A stretch of DNA of 64,000 nucleotides from Chloroflexota bacterium (GCA_022826725.1 JAJDUF010000011.1:186001-250000), one strand, 5' to 3'. Counted from the first letter of the stretch, positions 17,348 to 26,684 are shown. Translations and numbers: made by a program. Notes: generated by a model from the sequence alone, not told the origin.

Positions 17348-17523
17348 GGTCTACTCCCGTCCTCCGCGACCACAGCCAGGTCTACACAAGCCGATGCCTG
17401 CTAAGGTGGTGCAGACGTGGTGCGTCGCTCGCTCGCTCGCGGGTACGCTACGCTTGCAGGCACGGCGGCCGCGCCCGGTATACGTCTCGCGCGGCCTTGG
17501 GCGCCATTGTACGGGCAACGAAC

Positions 17524-18372
17524 ATGACCAACGGATCAACTGACCGAGATCAGACACCGCTGCGGCCGGGCGCTTCGACCCTCTTTGCCGCGCACGGCCA
17601 GCCGCTCACCCCGGCGCTGCTCGACCTCATGCAGCGGCTGGGCTTGGTGGCTATCGAGATCGCGGACTACCACCCCAACTTCGACTACACCGATGGCGAG
17701 CTGCTCGACCGGATACGGGGCTGGATGCAGAGCCGCGCATTGGCGCTCAACTCCATCCATGCCCATTTCGAGCAACGCCAGCCCGGCAGCGACCTGGCCG
17801 ACCCGGACGAGGCCCAACGACGGGAATCGGTAGCCCTGTATCGCAGCGGATTGGCTGCGTTGGCGCGGCTCGGCGGCGACATCCTCGTGACCCATCACAT
17901 CGCTATCCCGGAGCCGGATCAAGAGCCGGAGGCGCACAGACGGCGCCGCGACGCCTTTGTGACCAGCCTGCGCGATTTGGCGGCAACCGCAGCGGACCTG
18001 GGCGTTCGAGTGGCCATCGAGAACCTCCCCTCAGGGTGGCGCGCCGATGCGCGGAACCTCATGGCGCTGATCGAGGATGCAGACGCCTTCCCGGCGGTAG
18101 GCGTCTGCCTGGACACGGGGCACCGCCACCTCGGGGGCGATAACCCGACGGCGATTCGGACCCTCGGCTCGCACTTGATTACCCTACACATCCACGACAA
18201 CCATGGACAGCGGGACGAGCACATCATGCCGTTTGACGGCACGATCAGTTGGGCCCCGGTGGTCGCGGCGCTGCGGGAGATCGGCTACCCCGGCGTCTTC
18301 ATGTATGAGATTGGCTCGATGGCCAATCCAAATGACATCCCCGCAAACTACCGCAGTTTGATGGCAGGGTGA
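17524..18372 (+). CDS. Sugar phosphate isomerase/epimerase family protein
   Basis: The 282-residue AP-endonuclease-2 TIM-barrel protein has metal-ligand signatures: IEIADYHPNF, NSIHAHFE, LVTHHIAIPEPD, VAIENLPSG (Glu), GVCLDTGHRHLG (Asp, His) and LHIHDNHGQRDEH. Members of this family isomerise or epimerise sugars and inosose derivatives with a divalent metal. It is 19 bases upstream of a second Gfo/Idh dehydrogenase, a pairing common in inositol or rare-sugar catabolism. The start is taken as the ATG at 17524; a TTG 27 bases earlier is possible. Confidence 0.85.
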   Translation: MTNGSTDRDQTPLRPGASTLFAAHGQPLTPALLDLMQRLGLVAIEIADYHPNFDYTDGELLDRIRGWMQSRALALNSIHAHFEQRQPGSDLADPDEAQRRESVALYRSGLAALARLGGDILVTHHIAIPEPDQEPEAHRRRRDAFVTSLRDLAATAADLGVRVAIENLPSGWRADARNLMALIEDADAFPAVGVCLDTGHRHLGGDNPTAIRTLGSHLITLHIHDNHGQRDEHIMPFDGTISWAPVVAALREIGYPGVFMYEIGSMANPNDIPANYRSLMAG

Positions 18373-18391
18373 GGGGCAGGAGGCGACAGAT

Positions 18392-19384
18392 ATGGGAGCA
18401 CGATTCCGATTGGGACTGATCGGCGCCGGCCGGCAGGGACGCCACCTCTCCGCAGCGGCCCGCGCCCTCGGTGACTGCGAATTGGTCGCCTGCGCGGACC
18501 CGGATAGCGCAGTCGCCGGCCAGACGCAGCGCGACTTCGGCTATCAGCGCACCTATCGCGACCATGAGACGCTCCTCGCGGAGTCAGCGGTAGACGGCGT
18601 GCTTGTCGCCACGCCGCACAACCTCCTGGCATCGGTGTCGCACGCAGTGATCACGGCCGGGCGCCACGTCTTTATCGAAAAGCCGGTTGGCGTCAATGCC
18701 GGCGAGGTGCGGGAGGTCGCTGCCGCCGCTGAAGCTGCCGGCGTGACTTTGATGGCCGGGTATTGCCTGCGCTATACGCCGGTGCGTCTGCTGATGAAGG
18801 AGCTGATTGACGACGGCGCTATCGGCGACATCGTGTTCATCAGCGCCGGGAAGGGTGGCGCGCCGTTGAGCGGCTGGCTGGCCGATCCGCAGGCCGGCGG
18901 TGGGCAGCTGCTCTTCTTGGGCAGCCACGTGAGCGATCAGCTGCTGTGGATCGTCGGGCACCCGGCAACGCGGGTGTATAGCACGATGCGCTACCGGCCG
19001 GGGACGGACGTTGATGCTACCTCGGCCTTCATGCTCACCTTTGCCAACGGCGTGACGGCCCAGGTGACGTGCTCGCATGAAGTGAGCCAGCCGTATGACT
19101 TCGTGGAGGTGTACGGCACTCGCGGTCGGGTGCGTGCCGACTGGCCGTTGAACACGGTGATCGTGCAGTCGGACGTGGTTGCGGCCTACCGGGAGCCGAC
19201 GACGATCCAACACACCGGCGACCCGTTCGATCCCATGTACATCGCCGAGGTGCAGGAGTTCGTCGCTGCTGCGCGGGCCGGCCGGCCGGCCGCCATCCCT
19301 GGAGAGGCGGCGGTCGCCGTGTCGGCGATCCTCGACGCCGTCAAAGAGTCGCATCGGCGCGGCGAGCCGGTGGCGTTGTCGTAA
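18392..19384 (+). CDS. Gfo/Idh/MocA family oxidoreductase
   Basis: The 330-residue protein carries the Rossmann start LGLIGAGRQGRHLSAA, HVFIEKPVGVNAGE with the catalytic Lys, and LLFLGSHVSDQLL in the C-terminal domain, where His supports catalysis. AGGAGG lies 9 bases before the ATG. It follows the isomerase gene closely and was probably translated from the same mRNA. It oxidises a polyol or sugar with NAD(P). A C-rich hairpin (19416-19441) and a family-A palindrome follow it. Confidence 0.88.
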   Translation: MGARFRLGLIGAGRQGRHLSAAARALGDCELVACADPDSAVAGQTQRDFGYQRTYRDHETLLAESAVDGVLVATPHNLLASVSHAVITAGRHVFIEKPVGVNAGEVREVAAAAEAAGVTLMAGYCLRYTPVRLLMKELIDDGAIGDIVFISAGKGGAPLSGWLADPQAGGGQLLFLGSHVSDQLLWIVGHPATRVYSTMRYRPGTDVDATSAFMLTFANGVTAQVTCSHEVSQPYDFVEVYGTRGRVRADWPLNTVIVQSDVVAAYREPTTIQHTGDPFDPMYIAEVQEFVAAARAGRPAAIPGEAAVAVSAILDAVKESHRRGEPVALS

Positions 19385-19415
19385 GGGGGGGCCTCACCTC
19401 TGGCCCCCGCCCTAG

Positions 19416-19441
19416 CCCTCCCCCGTCCCGACGGGGGAGGG
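19416..19441. repeat. Perfect GC-rich hairpin
   Basis: Twelve-base arms, CCCTCCCCCGTC and GACGGGGGAGGG, flank a 2-base CC centre. It lies just after an oxidoreductase gene and lacks a T-run, so it may be a repeat element or a stem that only slows polymerase rather than a classical terminator. Confidence 0.5.
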
Positions 19442-19451
19442 AACACGCCGT

Positions 19452-19485
19452 CCTCCCGCCGCAGCGGGGGGACCATAGGGGGGCC
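19452..19485 (-). repeat. Extragenic repeat, family A copy 1
   Basis: The core GGGGGGACCATAGGGGGGCC follows a GCAGC-centred half palindrome. The same unit appears at 23431, 38622 and 55925, inverted at the last two relative to this copy. It sits only in intergenic spaces. Confidence 0.6.
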
Positions 19486-19521
19486 AGCCGCCCAGCAGTA
19501 GAGCGGATACCAGGGTGTCCT

Positions 19522-20355
19522 ATGGCAGGAGAGTTGCAGCGCCCGATTATCGGCTATGGCCGGACAGCAGACATCTATCGCTGGTCCGCGACCGAGGTCC
19601 TGAAGCTGTACCACGCACACTGGTCTGCCGACGAGGTGGACCGGGAATGGCACAGCGCCCGCCGGGTGCAGGCCCTCGGACTGCCCACGCCTCCCGTCAT
19701 CGGGCGGCGCCAGGTCGCCGGGCGGCACGGCATCATCTATCGGTACGTGGCCGGGCCGACGATGCTGCAACAGTTCGGCGCAACGCCATGGCGGCTGTTT
19801 AGGTTGACCCACTCGTTCGCCGCGCTGCATAGCGCCATTCATGGGCACGCGGTCACGGACCTGCCCTCCCAGCGTGAACGCTATGCCGAGCTGATCCGGG
19901 AAGCGACGCTCGTCTCGGTGGGGACGCGAGATACGGCTCTGGCGATGCTGGAGGCACTGCCGGACGGCACGCAGTTGTGCCACGGCGATTTCCACCCGGA
20001 TCAGATTATCCTGACCCCGCAGGGACCGATGATAATTGACTGGCTGACGGCGTGTCGTGGCAATCCGCTGGCCGACGTGGCCCTGACGGCATTGATCCTG
20101 GAGGTCGGGAACCCACCGGCCGGTCGAATCAGCGGCCTCCTCGTGAGGCCGGCCCGTAGCATCGCCCGGTCGCGGTATCTGCACTGGTATGCCACTATTA
20201 CGGGGGCAGATCGGGAACAGCTTGCGGCCTGGCAGCTACCCATCGCCGTAGTTCGCCTCAGCGGGGACTTCCCGGGTGAGGCAGCACGTTTGCTGTCCCT
20301 GATCGGCAAACTGGAAGCGCAGCACGTGGTCTATACGAGGAGGAAGGACAGATGA
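19522..20355 (+). CDS. Aminoglycoside phosphotransferase (APH) family kinase
   Basis: This 277-residue kinase-like protein has the APH catalytic loop LCHGDFHPDQIIL (Asp in HGDFHPDQ) and the DFG-like metal Asp in MIIDWLTACRG. The N-lobe shows a glycine-rich start IGYGRTADIYRW and a Lys in VLKLYH for ATP. Such enzymes phosphorylate sugars, antibiotics or metabolites. It overlaps the next gene (BNR protein) by four bases (ATGA), so they are translationally coupled. The substrate is unknown; the context favours a sugar. Confidence 0.78.
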   Translation: MAGELQRPIIGYGRTADIYRWSATEVLKLYHAHWSADEVDREWHSARRVQALGLPTPPVIGRRQVAGRHGIIYRYVAGPTMLQQFGATPWRLFRLTHSFAALHSAIHGHAVTDLPSQRERYAELIREATLVSVGTRDTALAMLEALPDGTQLCHGDFHPDQIILTPQGPMIIDWLTACRGNPLADVALTALILEVGNPPAGRISGLLVRPARSIARSRYLHWYATITGADREQLAAWQLPIAVVRLSGDFPGEAARLLSLIGKLEAQHVVYTRRKDR

Positions 20356-21671
20356 GCAACGTGCCGATGACCCGGCCGGAGGAGCTGTTGGCCCTCCACG
20401 AGACGCCATATTTTCATTCCTCGACCTTCACCGAGCTTGACGACGGTCGCATTCTCCATGCAGCGGGCACGACCTTCACCACGTCCGACGATGGCGGTAT
20501 CACCTGGTCGGAGCCGTTCGAGCGTCACGATACCGACGGTGCTCCCGTCGGCGGTAGCGGGACCTCGCTCGTGCGGCTGTCGGGCCGCGGCGTAGGCCTG
20601 CTATCGCTGCGGCAGAACGCGGAGGAGTCCCGGCGTGGCATTCACCGCCTGGTCTTCTGGCGCTCGCCGGATGGTGGCGAGACCTGGGAGCCGCCGGTGC
20701 AGGTGACGCCGCCCGGCCTGCCGGCCCATGCCTACCAGGACGTGCTGCTCCGCACGTCGTCGGGCCGCATTATCGTGCCGGTCTACGGCATGTTGGGTCA
20801 GCGGGCCGGGCCGAGCGACGTGCGGCCGCCCTTCTCCGGCAAGCTGATCGGCGGGCAGTGGGTTTCCACCGCGGCGCACTTTTTCGATCCGCTATTCTCG
20901 TTCGTCTACGTTTGCTACTCCGACGACGACGGCCACACGTGGCAGCGAAACGCCGACGGCGAGCTGGTCATCCTGCACGACTGGAACGCGACCTACAGCT
21001 ACGTGAACGAGCCGACCGTGGCCGAGGTCAGCCCGGGGCGGCTGCTGATGGTGATGCGGACCGGGCTGGGGCGGCTGTTCCAGTCCTGGTCACAGGACAA
21101 CGGCGAGACGTGGTCACGGCCGGCGCCCACCTCGCTCGCCGCTACAACGACACCGGCACAGATTCGCTCCATTCCCGCGACCGGGCACCTGCTCATCGTC
21201 TGGAACCAGGAGACGGAGGAAGAGGTCAAGCGCGGCTACAACCGGACGCGCATCTCGGCGGCGATCAGTCGCAACGGGGGCAGCGTGTGGGAGTTCTTCC
21301 AAAACGTGGAGTCCATCCACGAGACGACGCGCGTCGAGCCGGGACCGATCCGACCGGTGCGGCCGGCCGAGTACTCCTTCATGCCCGGCGTAGCGGCGCC
21401 GGAGCGGGAGGTCGAATACATCACCGCAGACGCCACCCACGGACGCTGGTCGTATCCGTCGGTGTTCGTCGGACAGGATCGGGTGCTTATCGCGCACACC
21501 TACACCACGATGGACGAGCACCCGACGCGGGCGGAGATGATTGACAGCAAGAGGAAACCGGGCGGCTTCAGCCAGAAGCTCAAGGTGCTCCCGTTGACCT
21601 GGTTCTACGGTGGCAAAGAGCCGGCCGACAATCCGTTCCTGCCGCGGTCCGAAGAGCCGGCGACTCCGTAG
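20352..21671 (+). CDS. BNR/Asp-box repeat sialidase-like protein
   Basis: The 439-residue protein has five Asp-box (SXDXGXTW) repeats visible along its length: TTSDDGGITW, RSPDGGETW, SDDDGHTW, SQDNGETW and a degenerate SRNGGSVW. These mark six-bladed beta propellers of the sialidase/neuraminidase superfamily. No signal peptide is seen, so it is probably cytosolic and may act on an intracellular sugar rather than a glycan on the cell surface. It overlaps the APH kinase gene by 4 bases and precedes a ThDP enzyme gene. A bona fide sialidase is not proven: the arginine triad is not assignable by eye. Confidence 0.75.
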   Translation: MSNVPMTRPEELLALHETPYFHSSTFTELDDGRILHAAGTTFTTSDDGGITWSEPFERHDTDGAPVGGSGTSLVRLSGRGVGLLSLRQNAEESRRGIHRLVFWRSPDGGETWEPPVQVTPPGLPAHAYQDVLLRTSSGRIIVPVYGMLGQRAGPSDVRPPFSGKLIGGQWVSTAAHFFDPLFSFVYVCYSDDDGHTWQRNADGELVILHDWNATYSYVNEPTVAEVSPGRLLMVMRTGLGRLFQSWSQDNGETWSRPAPTSLAATTTPAQIRSIPATGHLLIVWNQETEEEVKRGYNRTRISAAISRNGGSVWEFFQNVESIHETTRVEPGPIRPVRPAEYSFMPGVAAPEREVEYITADATHGRWSYPSVFVGQDRVLIAHTYTTMDEHPTRAEMIDSKRKPGGFSQKLKVLPLTWFYGGKEPADNPFLPRSEEPATP

Positions 21672-21705
21672 CCGGCCTAACCTAGCCGGATGAAGTAGCT
21701 GACCC

Positions 21706-23394
21706 ATGGTGAAAATGAGCGGAGGCGAAGCCCTCGTGAAGTCCCTCGTCAGGGAAGGCGTGGAGGTCGTATTCGGGATTCCAGGCGTCCAGCTGTACGG
21801 GATCATCGCCGCGCTACGGGATGAGCCGGGCATCCGCATGGTCACGACCCGCCACGAGCAGGCCGCGGCATACATGGCCGACGGTTATGCTCGTGCATCA
21901 GGAAAACCGGGGGTAGCCCTGGTGGTGCCGGGCACGGGGCTGTACAACGCTGCCGCCGGCCTCGCCACCGCCTACGCCCGCTCCTCGCCCGTGCTCCTCA
22001 TTGCCGGCCAGGTCCCGCGCGGCCTGATTGGCAAGAACCTCGGCCCCCCTCACGAGATTTCGGACCAGCCGGATGTGGTGCGCCCCGTGACCAAGTGGCG
22101 GCGGCGGGTGCTCCGGCCGCGGGAGATACCGGAAGCGGTGTTCGAGGCGTTCAGACAGCTACGTACCGGCCGGCCGCGTCCCGTGCTGATCGAGGTCCCG
22201 CCCGAGGCTGGGGTGGAGCGGGAGGAAGTCGAGCTGCGGAATCCGGCCCCGGTCTCGCGCATTGTACCCAGCCCGGAGCAGCTGCGGGATGTCGCCCGTG
22301 TCATTGCCCAATCGCGCCTGCCCCTGATCTACGCCGGCGGCGGCGTGGCGCGCTCAGACGCGGAATCGGCCCTCGTCAAACTGGCTGAAGCGACAAACAT
22401 CCCGGTAATCACGTCCAGCGGCGGCAAGGGCACCATGCCGGACAGCCATCCGCTGTGTTATGGCTCCTGTTTCAGCCCGCGGGGCGAGCGACAGGAGATG
22501 AACCAGCTTTACGAGGTGATGGAGGCCGCCGACGTCGTGATCGGAATTGGCGCCCGTTTTTCGCTGGGCAATCCGGCCGGTGAGTCGTCCACGTTGGTGA
22601 ATATCAACATAGACGACGCCGAACTGACACGAGTCCAGTCCAACACCATCCCCTTGCATGGCGACGCCAGAGCGACCATTGAGGCCCTGCTGCCCTACCT
22701 TATCGAGGCCGGGGTGGGCGAGCGCCCATCGCCCGTCGAAGCGGTTAGCGCGGCGCGGCGCCTGATTGCCTACTACGACATCCGGCTCAAGGAGCCGCAG
22801 TACCCGATTCTGGAGACAATCCAGCACAGCATCCCGGAGGACGCTTTCATCGTCTGGGATGTCACACAGTTCGGCTACTACGCCCGCACCCACTACCAGG
22901 TGAAGCACCCCAAGACGTACATGGATTCCGGCTACTCATTCAACCTCGGCTATTCATTCCCGACCGCGCTGGGCGTGAAGGTGGCGAAACCCGACCGCCC
23001 CGTGGTATGCATGGTCGGAGACGGCGGGTTCATGTTCAACGCAGCTGAGCTTTCCACGGCGGTCAAGTACGGGATCAATGTCACGACTATTGTCTTCAGA
23101 AACGACTCCTACGGCAACGTTGCCAATGACCTGAACGAGGTGTTTGACGGAGCTTACGAGACCGACCTGCACAACCCGGACTTTGTCAAGTTCGCCGAGT
23201 CATTCGGCGCGGTCGGCATGAGAGCAAACGATCCCATGGAGCTGGGAACGCTGATTCCGCTCGCGCTGGAGCGCCAGGCGCCGGTAATCATTGACGTACC
23301 TTTCGGAGACATGCCCATACCACGTGCCCCGCAGATGGCGCCTTACTATGCGCTGCCCTGGACCATGCCCCAGGAAGGGCTGATCGAGTCCTGA
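21706..23394 (+). CDS. ThDP-dependent enzyme (acetolactate synthase-like)
   Basis: The 562-residue protein is a three-domain ThDP enzyme. The N-domain has the Pyr-binding VVFGIPGVQLYG and the catalytic glutamate in TTRHEQAAAYMADGYAR. The C-domain has the ThDP motif MVGDGGFMFNAAELSTAV ending near NDSYG, with Asn as metal ligand. The central domain carries GGGVARS. The family includes acetolactate synthase, oxalyl-CoA decarboxylase, glyoxylate carboligase and sulfoacetaldehyde acetyltransferase. No small regulatory subunit is adjacent, which argues against biosynthetic IlvB. The gene is 34 bases after the BNR gene, and the role in the same catabolic pathway is inferred. Confidence 0.85.
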   Translation: MVKMSGGEALVKSLVREGVEVVFGIPGVQLYGIIAALRDEPGIRMVTTRHEQAAAYMADGYARASGKPGVALVVPGTGLYNAAAGLATAYARSSPVLLIAGQVPRGLIGKNLGPPHEISDQPDVVRPVTKWRRRVLRPREIPEAVFEAFRQLRTGRPRPVLIEVPPEAGVEREEVELRNPAPVSRIVPSPEQLRDVARVIAQSRLPLIYAGGGVARSDAESALVKLAEATNIPVITSSGGKGTMPDSHPLCYGSCFSPRGERQEMNQLYEVMEAADVVIGIGARFSLGNPAGESSTLVNINIDDAELTRVQSNTIPLHGDARATIEALLPYLIEAGVGERPSPVEAVSAARRLIAYYDIRLKEPQYPILETIQHSIPEDAFIVWDVTQFGYYARTHYQVKHPKTYMDSGYSFNLGYSFPTALGVKVAKPDRPVVCMVGDGGFMFNAAELSTAVKYGINVTTIVFRNDSYGNVANDLNEVFDGAYETDLHNPDFVKFAESFGAVGMRANDPMELGTLIPLALERQAPVIIDVPFGDMPIPRAPQMAPYYALPWTMPQEGLIES

Positions 23395-23430
23395 GACGCT
23401 GCTTTCGGGCACTTGCTTACCTCACCCCCG

Positions 23431-23464
23431 GCCCCCTGCGGAGCGGGGGGACCATAGGGGGGCC
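23431..23464 (-). repeat. Extragenic repeat, family A copy 2
   Basis: The core GGGGGGACCATAGGGGGGCC repeats the copy at 19452, preceded by GCGGAGC. It sits between the ThDP gene and convergent hsdM. Confidence 0.6.
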
Positions 23465-23472
23465 TGAACCGA

Positions 23473-24951
23473 TCACAGAGCCGGCGCGAGGTCTGCGGCG
23501 ATCTCCTCTAGTTGCTCTAAGGCCGCGCGAAGGTCGTCCACGATCTCCTCGGCGATGAGGTCGGGCGGCGGGAGGCTGGCGGAGTCTTCCATGCTCTCGT
23601 CGCGCAGCCAGAAGATGTCGAGATTCACTTTGTCCCGCTGGAGCAGGTCGTCGTAACTGAAGCGATGAAAGTGCTCGGTCTCCTCGCGCTCGTGACGGTT
23701 GGCCGGGTTGTAGCAGGCGACGAAGTCGTCGAGGTGGGAGCGGTGCAGCGGGTTGGCCTTGAGGGTGAAGTGCCGGTTGGTGCGGAGGTCGTAAATCCAG
23801 AGGTGCTGGGTCCAGGGTGTCTCGCGGGCCGGCTTGCGGTCGAAAAAGAGCACGTTGGCCTTGACGCCCTGAGAATAGAACATGCCCGTGGGCAGCCGCA
23901 GCAGGGTATGCACCTCGCACACGTCAAGCAGGCGCCGGCGCACCGTCTCGCCGGCACCGCCCTCGAATAGCACATTGTCCGGTACCACAATGGCCGCCCG
24001 GCCGTGAATCTCCAGCAGGGTATGCACGTGCTGTAGGAAGTTCAACTGCTTGTTGCTCGTGGTGGCCCAGAAGTCGGGCCGCTCGACCTCCAGGCTTTCC
24101 CGCTCCGATTTCCCTTCGGCGTTGATGAAGGTGAGGCTGGACTTCCGTCCGAACGGCGGATTGGTCAGCACCATGTCATAGTGCTTGCCCGGATGTGTCC
24201 GCAGGCTGTCATCGCGGACGATGTTCGTCTCGTCGCCGCCGATGCCGTGCAGATAGAGGTTCATGGCGCCGAGCCGCGCTGCGCTGTCCACGATCTCCCA
24301 GCCGTGCAAAGCCTTGCGTTGTAAGTGCTCCTTCTGGTCGCGGTCCAAGCCGGTGTTGTGGCGCATGATGTAGTCGTGGGCGTCCAGCAGAAACCCGCCG
24401 GTGCCACAGGCCGGGTCGCAGATGGTGGTATCGGGCTGAGGGCGCATCACGTCTACGATAGCCTGAATGACGGGGCGGGGCGTGAAATACTGGCCGGCGC
24501 CGGTCTTCACGTCTTGGGCGTTGCGCTCCAGGAGCGACTCGTAGGCGTCGCCCTTGACGTCGGCGCTGAGGGCGGTCCAGTTCTCGCTGTTGATGAGGTC
24601 CCTTATGAGCCGGGTCAGCATGGCCGGCTCCTGAATCTTGTTCTGCGCCTTGGTGAAGATGACGCCCAAGGTACCGGGCTGCCGGGCGAGGGCTTCCAGC
24701 GTGCGGCGGTAGTGGGTCTCCAACTCATCGCCGTCCCGGTCGAGCAGGCTGGACCAGTCGTAGCCTGACGGAATGGGCGGCGGTTGGTAGTCGGGCAGAA
24801 GGGTGTGGGGCGGCTGGCTGCGCTCGTGCATCATCTTGAGGAAGATGAGGTAGGTCAACTGCTCCAGGTAGTCGCCATAAGAGAGGCCGGCGTCGCGCAG
24901 GACGTCGCAATAGTTCCAGAGCTTCTGGCCGATGGTGGAGGCAGTGGTCAT
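23473..24951 (-). CDS. hsdM: Type I restriction-modification DNA methyltransferase
   Basis: HsdM transfers a methyl group from S-adenosylmethionine to adenine N6 in the type I target. The 492-residue protein shows the HsdM N-domain (about 1-150), the cofactor loop DPACGTGG at 179-186, the catalytic NPPF at 264-267 and the family's FTPRPVIQAIVDVM linker. It overlaps the hsdS stop by 4 bases (ATGA) and is the last gene of the locus. It should work as an M2S1 modification complex, and with HsdR as the full restriction enzyme. Confidence 0.93.
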   Translation of the reverse strand: MTTASTIGQKLWNYCDVLRDAGLSYGDYLEQLTYLIFLKMMHERSQPPHTLLPDYQPPPIPSGYDWSSLLDRDGDELETHYRRTLEALARQPGTLGVIFTKAQNKIQEPAMLTRLIRDLINSENWTALSADVKGDAYESLLERNAQDVKTGAGQYFTPRPVIQAIVDVMRPQPDTTICDPACGTGGFLLDAHDYIMRHNTGLDRDQKEHLQRKALHGWEIVDSAARLGAMNLYLHGIGGDETNIVRDDSLRTHPGKHYDMVLTNPPFGRKSSLTFINAEGKSERESLEVERPDFWATTSNKQLNFLQHVHTLLEIHGRAAIVVPDNVLFEGGAGETVRRRLLDVCEVHTLLRLPTGMFYSQGVKANVLFFDRKPARETPWTQHLWIYDLRTNRHFTLKANPLHRSHLDDFVACYNPANRHEREETEHFHRFSYDDLLQRDKVNLDIFWLRDESMEDSASLPPPDLIAEEIVDDLRAALEQLEEIAADLAPAL

Positions 24952-26507
24952 GGTGTCCCTTTCGCCAGGCGCAGCTGCTTGGCGGCTGCCGGCCTCGGCC
25001 TACGACGGCGGCGCGGCGTGCGTTGCGCTTTGGCCGCCGCCGAGGCTGCGGCGCGCTCCGCCTGGATGCGTGCCAACAGCACCGCGGCCGGCTCGTCGTT
25101 GGGGTCCTGGGGTACGAGCTGCCCGGAGAACGCCTGCTTGAGGATACTCTGGCGCAGGCGCTCGGCCCGCTTCAGGCTCGTCTCCACCGCAGTTTCGGCC
25201 TGCCGGATGACCGACAGGCGCCGCTCGACCTCGGCAACGATGCGGCCCTGCTCGGTGAGGGGCGGGAGGGGAACGGTCATTGAGGCCAATTTTCTGGCGT
25301 TAACATTCTGCAGCGCAATTCCCGATGACTCTTGCGAGACTTGCTCCCAATATAAAGGGCTTCCCAGAAAGAAATGCAGATATTTCCTGTCAATCCCTAC
25401 TTCGGCGCGAAAACGAATTAGATATGAAGCAAACACTGCCTCCGGACAGTCAAGAATTAATGCGCTTATTCCAACAGAACCCGCTCTCGAAATCACAATA
25501 TCTCCGCTGTGAAGAAGGTATTTTTCTAAAGACGGAGGATCTTCTCGGCAAAAAGGAACCGACGGCCAATCTATGATTCCTTTTGATATGTCAGTAGTTC
25601 GCAAGAGTCTAGTACCATGATCTCTTGTAACCGCCTTTGTGGTCCAACCGTATTGTGGTTTACTGCAAATAGCTCCTAATGTGCTCCACACCCAGCCCTC
25701 GGGTAGCTCCGGCAGGGCGGAGGTGTCGGGTGGGGCCGGCTCTTTGTACCGGCCGCGGCGCTTGGGTTGGCTCTCCCAGCGGGCGCGGCGCTCGACCAGG
25801 ATGCGCCCTAGGAGCTGGCTGGCGTGCTCGTATTTGCGGCCCTCGGCGCGGGCCAGGGCGGCCTCGGTGGGGACTAGCTGGCCGGCGCAGGCGGTCTTGA
25901 GGACGCTGGCGCGGTAGCGTTGGAGGTTGGCCTGGACCCGCTGCAGCGCGGTCACGGCCGCGTCGAGGCGGGTGAGGTGCTGCTCGATGGCGGCGACGAT
26001 GCGGTGCTGCTCGGCGAGGGGCGGGAGGGGGATGTGGGTCTCCTCAATATGCTGCCTTCTAAGGTTGTTTATGTTGACACCAGCCGAAAGTCTGGAAACT
26101 CGATTACGATACTCCTCCGTTTGTAGGAACCATGCTATATACTCTTTGGCTAGACCTTCACTTGGTCTCAAGGCGAAACAGAAGGCTCCAAATGACCCAG
26201 CCCACTCCTGTTTAAGTTGGGCAGCCTTACCTACTACTGAGCGACTACCACTTGATGCGGCGACAATAATGTCGCCCGGTCGCAGGAATTGTTCGCGCTT
26301 CACATAGCCATCAGGAACGTACACAAGGCTCTCAAAGTCGAGAGTGTAGCCAATGTTCGTTGCCCGAATAATTGGCACTAAACCTTCCCTGAATTCATTA
26401 TGAGAATCAATCTTCTTATACGATACGCCCCGTATCACCGTTAGAAGATTACTGAGAGTAGTTTCGGTCCAACCAAGAGGCTGGGACACACAAGAAACCT
26501 CGTTCAC
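24948..26507 (-). CDS. hsdS: Type I restriction-modification specificity subunit
   Basis: HsdS, 519 residues, recognises the bipartite DNA target. Two target-recognition domains (about 15-195 and 270-430) are each followed by a conserved coiled-coil repeat: PLAEQHRIVAAIEQHLTRLD and PLTEQGRIVAEVERRLSVIR, ending LKTACAGQLV and LKQAFSGQLV. The DNA of both recognition domains is visibly poorer in G+C than the coiled coils, as expected from horizontal domain exchange. It begins with GTG at 26507, overlapping the stop of an hsdR-tail relic (TGA at 26506-26504). The C-terminal 45 residues are basic and Ala-rich, a lineage-specific extension. Confidence 0.92.
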   Translation of the reverse strand: MNEVSCVSQPLGWTETTLSNLLTVIRGVSYKKIDSHNEFREGLVPIIRATNIGYTLDFESLVYVPDGYVKREQFLRPGDIIVAASSGSRSVVGKAAQLKQEWAGSFGAFCFALRPSEGLAKEYIAWFLQTEEYRNRVSRLSAGVNINNLRRQHIEETHIPLPPLAEQHRIVAAIEQHLTRLDAAVTALQRVQANLQRYRASVLKTACAGQLVPTEAALARAEGRKYEHASQLLGRILVERRARWESQPKRRGRYKEPAPPDTSALPELPEGWVWSTLGAICSKPQYGWTTKAVTRDHGTRLLRTTDISKGIIDWPSVPFCREDPPSLEKYLLHSGDIVISRAGSVGISALILDCPEAVFASYLIRFRAEVGIDRKYLHFFLGSPLYWEQVSQESSGIALQNVNARKLASMTVPLPPLTEQGRIVAEVERRLSVIRQAETAVETSLKRAERLRQSILKQAFSGQLVPQDPNDEPAAVLLARIQAERAAASAAAKAQRTPRRRRRPRPAAAKQLRLAKGTP

Positions 26508-26653
26508 GCTGCCAACTCCAAGTTTAGTTCTTCCAGAATTTGCGGTAGCTCGTCGCCGAACGGAATATACGCCCGGTGCAAGCCGCCGCGCTGGATGAAG
26601 GAGGATACTCGAAGGCGTCCAGTCCCGTACTGATAAAGTTTCCGGTCGTTCAT
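26504..26653 (-). pseudogene. Relic of an hsdR 3' end
   Basis: A 49-codon minus-strand frame ends LHRAYIPFGDELPQILEELN and then LELAA. The intact HsdR at 27636 ends GLHRAHTLFGDELPQILDEL and then NLELVA. Over the shared 28 codons I count roughly 15 base differences in 84. The TGA overlaps the hsdS GTG in the GTGA arrangement usual for adjacent R-M genes. So this looks like the surviving tail of an hsdR that once abutted hsdS, now separated from the complete hsdR by about 980 bases holding hicAB and a protease gene. The first 18 codons (MNDRKLYQYGTGRLRVSSFI) do not match HsdR. No ribosome-binding site is evident. Confidence 0.75.
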
Positions 26654-26684
26654 GGTGAGGTTACGCTGCCAATAGGAGGTGTAG

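Noticed and set aside
19416..19485. Cluster of palindromes as a CRISPR array
   Set aside because: The units are not regularly spaced, do not share a common repeat with spacers, and no cas genes are near.
19186..20184. 332-codon minus-strand ORF
   Set aside because: It lies opposite an oxidoreductase end and a kinase gene with clear motifs.
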